From Ryuthela nishihirai (taxonomy: Eukaryota > Arthropoda > Arachnida > Araneae > Heptathelidae): a stretch of 64,000 nucleotides of DNA. A model generated the notes under the pieces. The model was not told the DNA's origin and ran no database searches. It worked only from the letters and a program-made list of their open reading frames with translations. The stretch covers positions 18,847,283 to 18,911,282 of the forward strand of contig JAWZYU010000017.1 of assembly GCA_038380435.1 (NCBI GenBank). Direction: 5' to 3'. A program made the translations under genes and the position numbers. Below are positions 63,426-64,000 of the stretch, piece by piece; position 1 is the first letter of the stretch, and each line of letters opens with the position of its first letter.

Positions 63426-64000
63426 TTAAACGCCAAAATTCACTCTTCAACGTACAGTAAGTGTTCCTACTACAATGAAAACAGCAAGAATTGCGGTCTG
63501 AGGCTAGGTTACTGTTACATGTTTTCTCCCACATAGTTAGGTTTAGTTGAAATTGTTGACTTCCTTCTTCTCGAAAATCAGTGTTGCCAGACACAAAAAA
63601 TAAAATATCTAGCATCTTCCCAGTTGCCTGGATGTGTTGACATAGGAAGATCTTAATAGGAGTCAAAATTACCAATAACAAAAAAAAAAACTGACATGCT
63701 AGCCATTTTTTAAGGCGAGATCTGAAATCAGCACCTGAAAAATAGTTAAAGGCAGCTACAATTATTCATGTTATAAAAATGGAAAAAAATTACAATTATT
63801 CATGTTAAAAAAATGGAAATAAATGGAAAAAAAAATATGCCCAAATATTTCTATCGCAACGTATCACACGGTGAGAGGCAGAACTCGTTAAGTCTGTTGA
63901 TGTTCCAGTTACACATATTTCAACACTTTAATATATCAAGAGAAAGAGAGCAATGTTGATTCTTTCATAACGAAAATAAGAAGGTGATAGTGCAGAATTT
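63426..64000. other. Right edge, no recognised gene
   Basis: A minus frame of 95 codons (63681-63394) overlaps the start of the decayed gene and may be its 5' flank. It has several Cys and His but no motif I know. Bases 63740-63840 contain a short imperfect duplication (attattcatgtta, aaaatggaa). Confidence 0.4.

Overview
This is AT-rich (roughly 70%), repeat-laden eukaryotic DNA: spliced genes with GT-AG introns up to about 10 kb, tRNA-derived SINEs, Tc1/mariner and hAT relics, a Penelope-like element and several LINE clades. The mix fits an arthropod, and I would guess a chelicerate (arachnid or relative). That is inference from element types and protein resemblance; no marker in the window fixes the species.

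The main gene fills the first 51.6 kb on the minus strand. It is an ortholog of DSTYK (dual serine/threonine and tyrosine protein kinase, also called RIPK5). I assembled 15 coding exons from the ATG at 51578 down to the kinase activation segment at 53. All 14 complete introns have GT-AG borders, and exon phases join without a break. The 2,608 nt give 869 codons plus one base. The last part of the kinase C-lobe lies beyond the left edge. The introns are packed with mobile elements, many with clear ends.

Region by region: 0.6-10.8 kb (one intron) holds a SINE with a 13-bp target duplication, a decayed Penelope-like element, a Tc1 relic split by a solo LTR, a probable hAT-type MITE and a large foldback MITE. 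10.9-31.5 kb holds two Tc1-like elements, a small hAT MITE and many SINEs between exons 6 and 13. 31.5-42.8 kb holds a mariner-type element with a LINE nested in it, a tRNA-containing repeat with inverted arms, and exons 2-5. 42.8-51.5 kb (first intron) holds a complex array of large inverted and direct repeats with about 90-bp tandem units in its arms. 51.6-60.2 kb is intergenic and holds a decayed LINE with RT and RNase H remnants. At 60.25-60.41 kb lies the last coding exon of a Cu/Zn superoxide dismutase gene on the minus strand, with an unusual lysine-rich tail. 62.2-63.4 kb holds a decayed copy of a multicopy arthropod gene of unknown function, split by a SINE.

Apart from DSTYK and the SOD exon I see no intact cellular coding sequence. 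The most distinctive features are the composite inverted-repeat structure at 46.3-51.1 kb, the SINE family whose 3' end resembles that of a LINE in the same window, and the tRNA-bearing repeat with near-perfect inverted arms.
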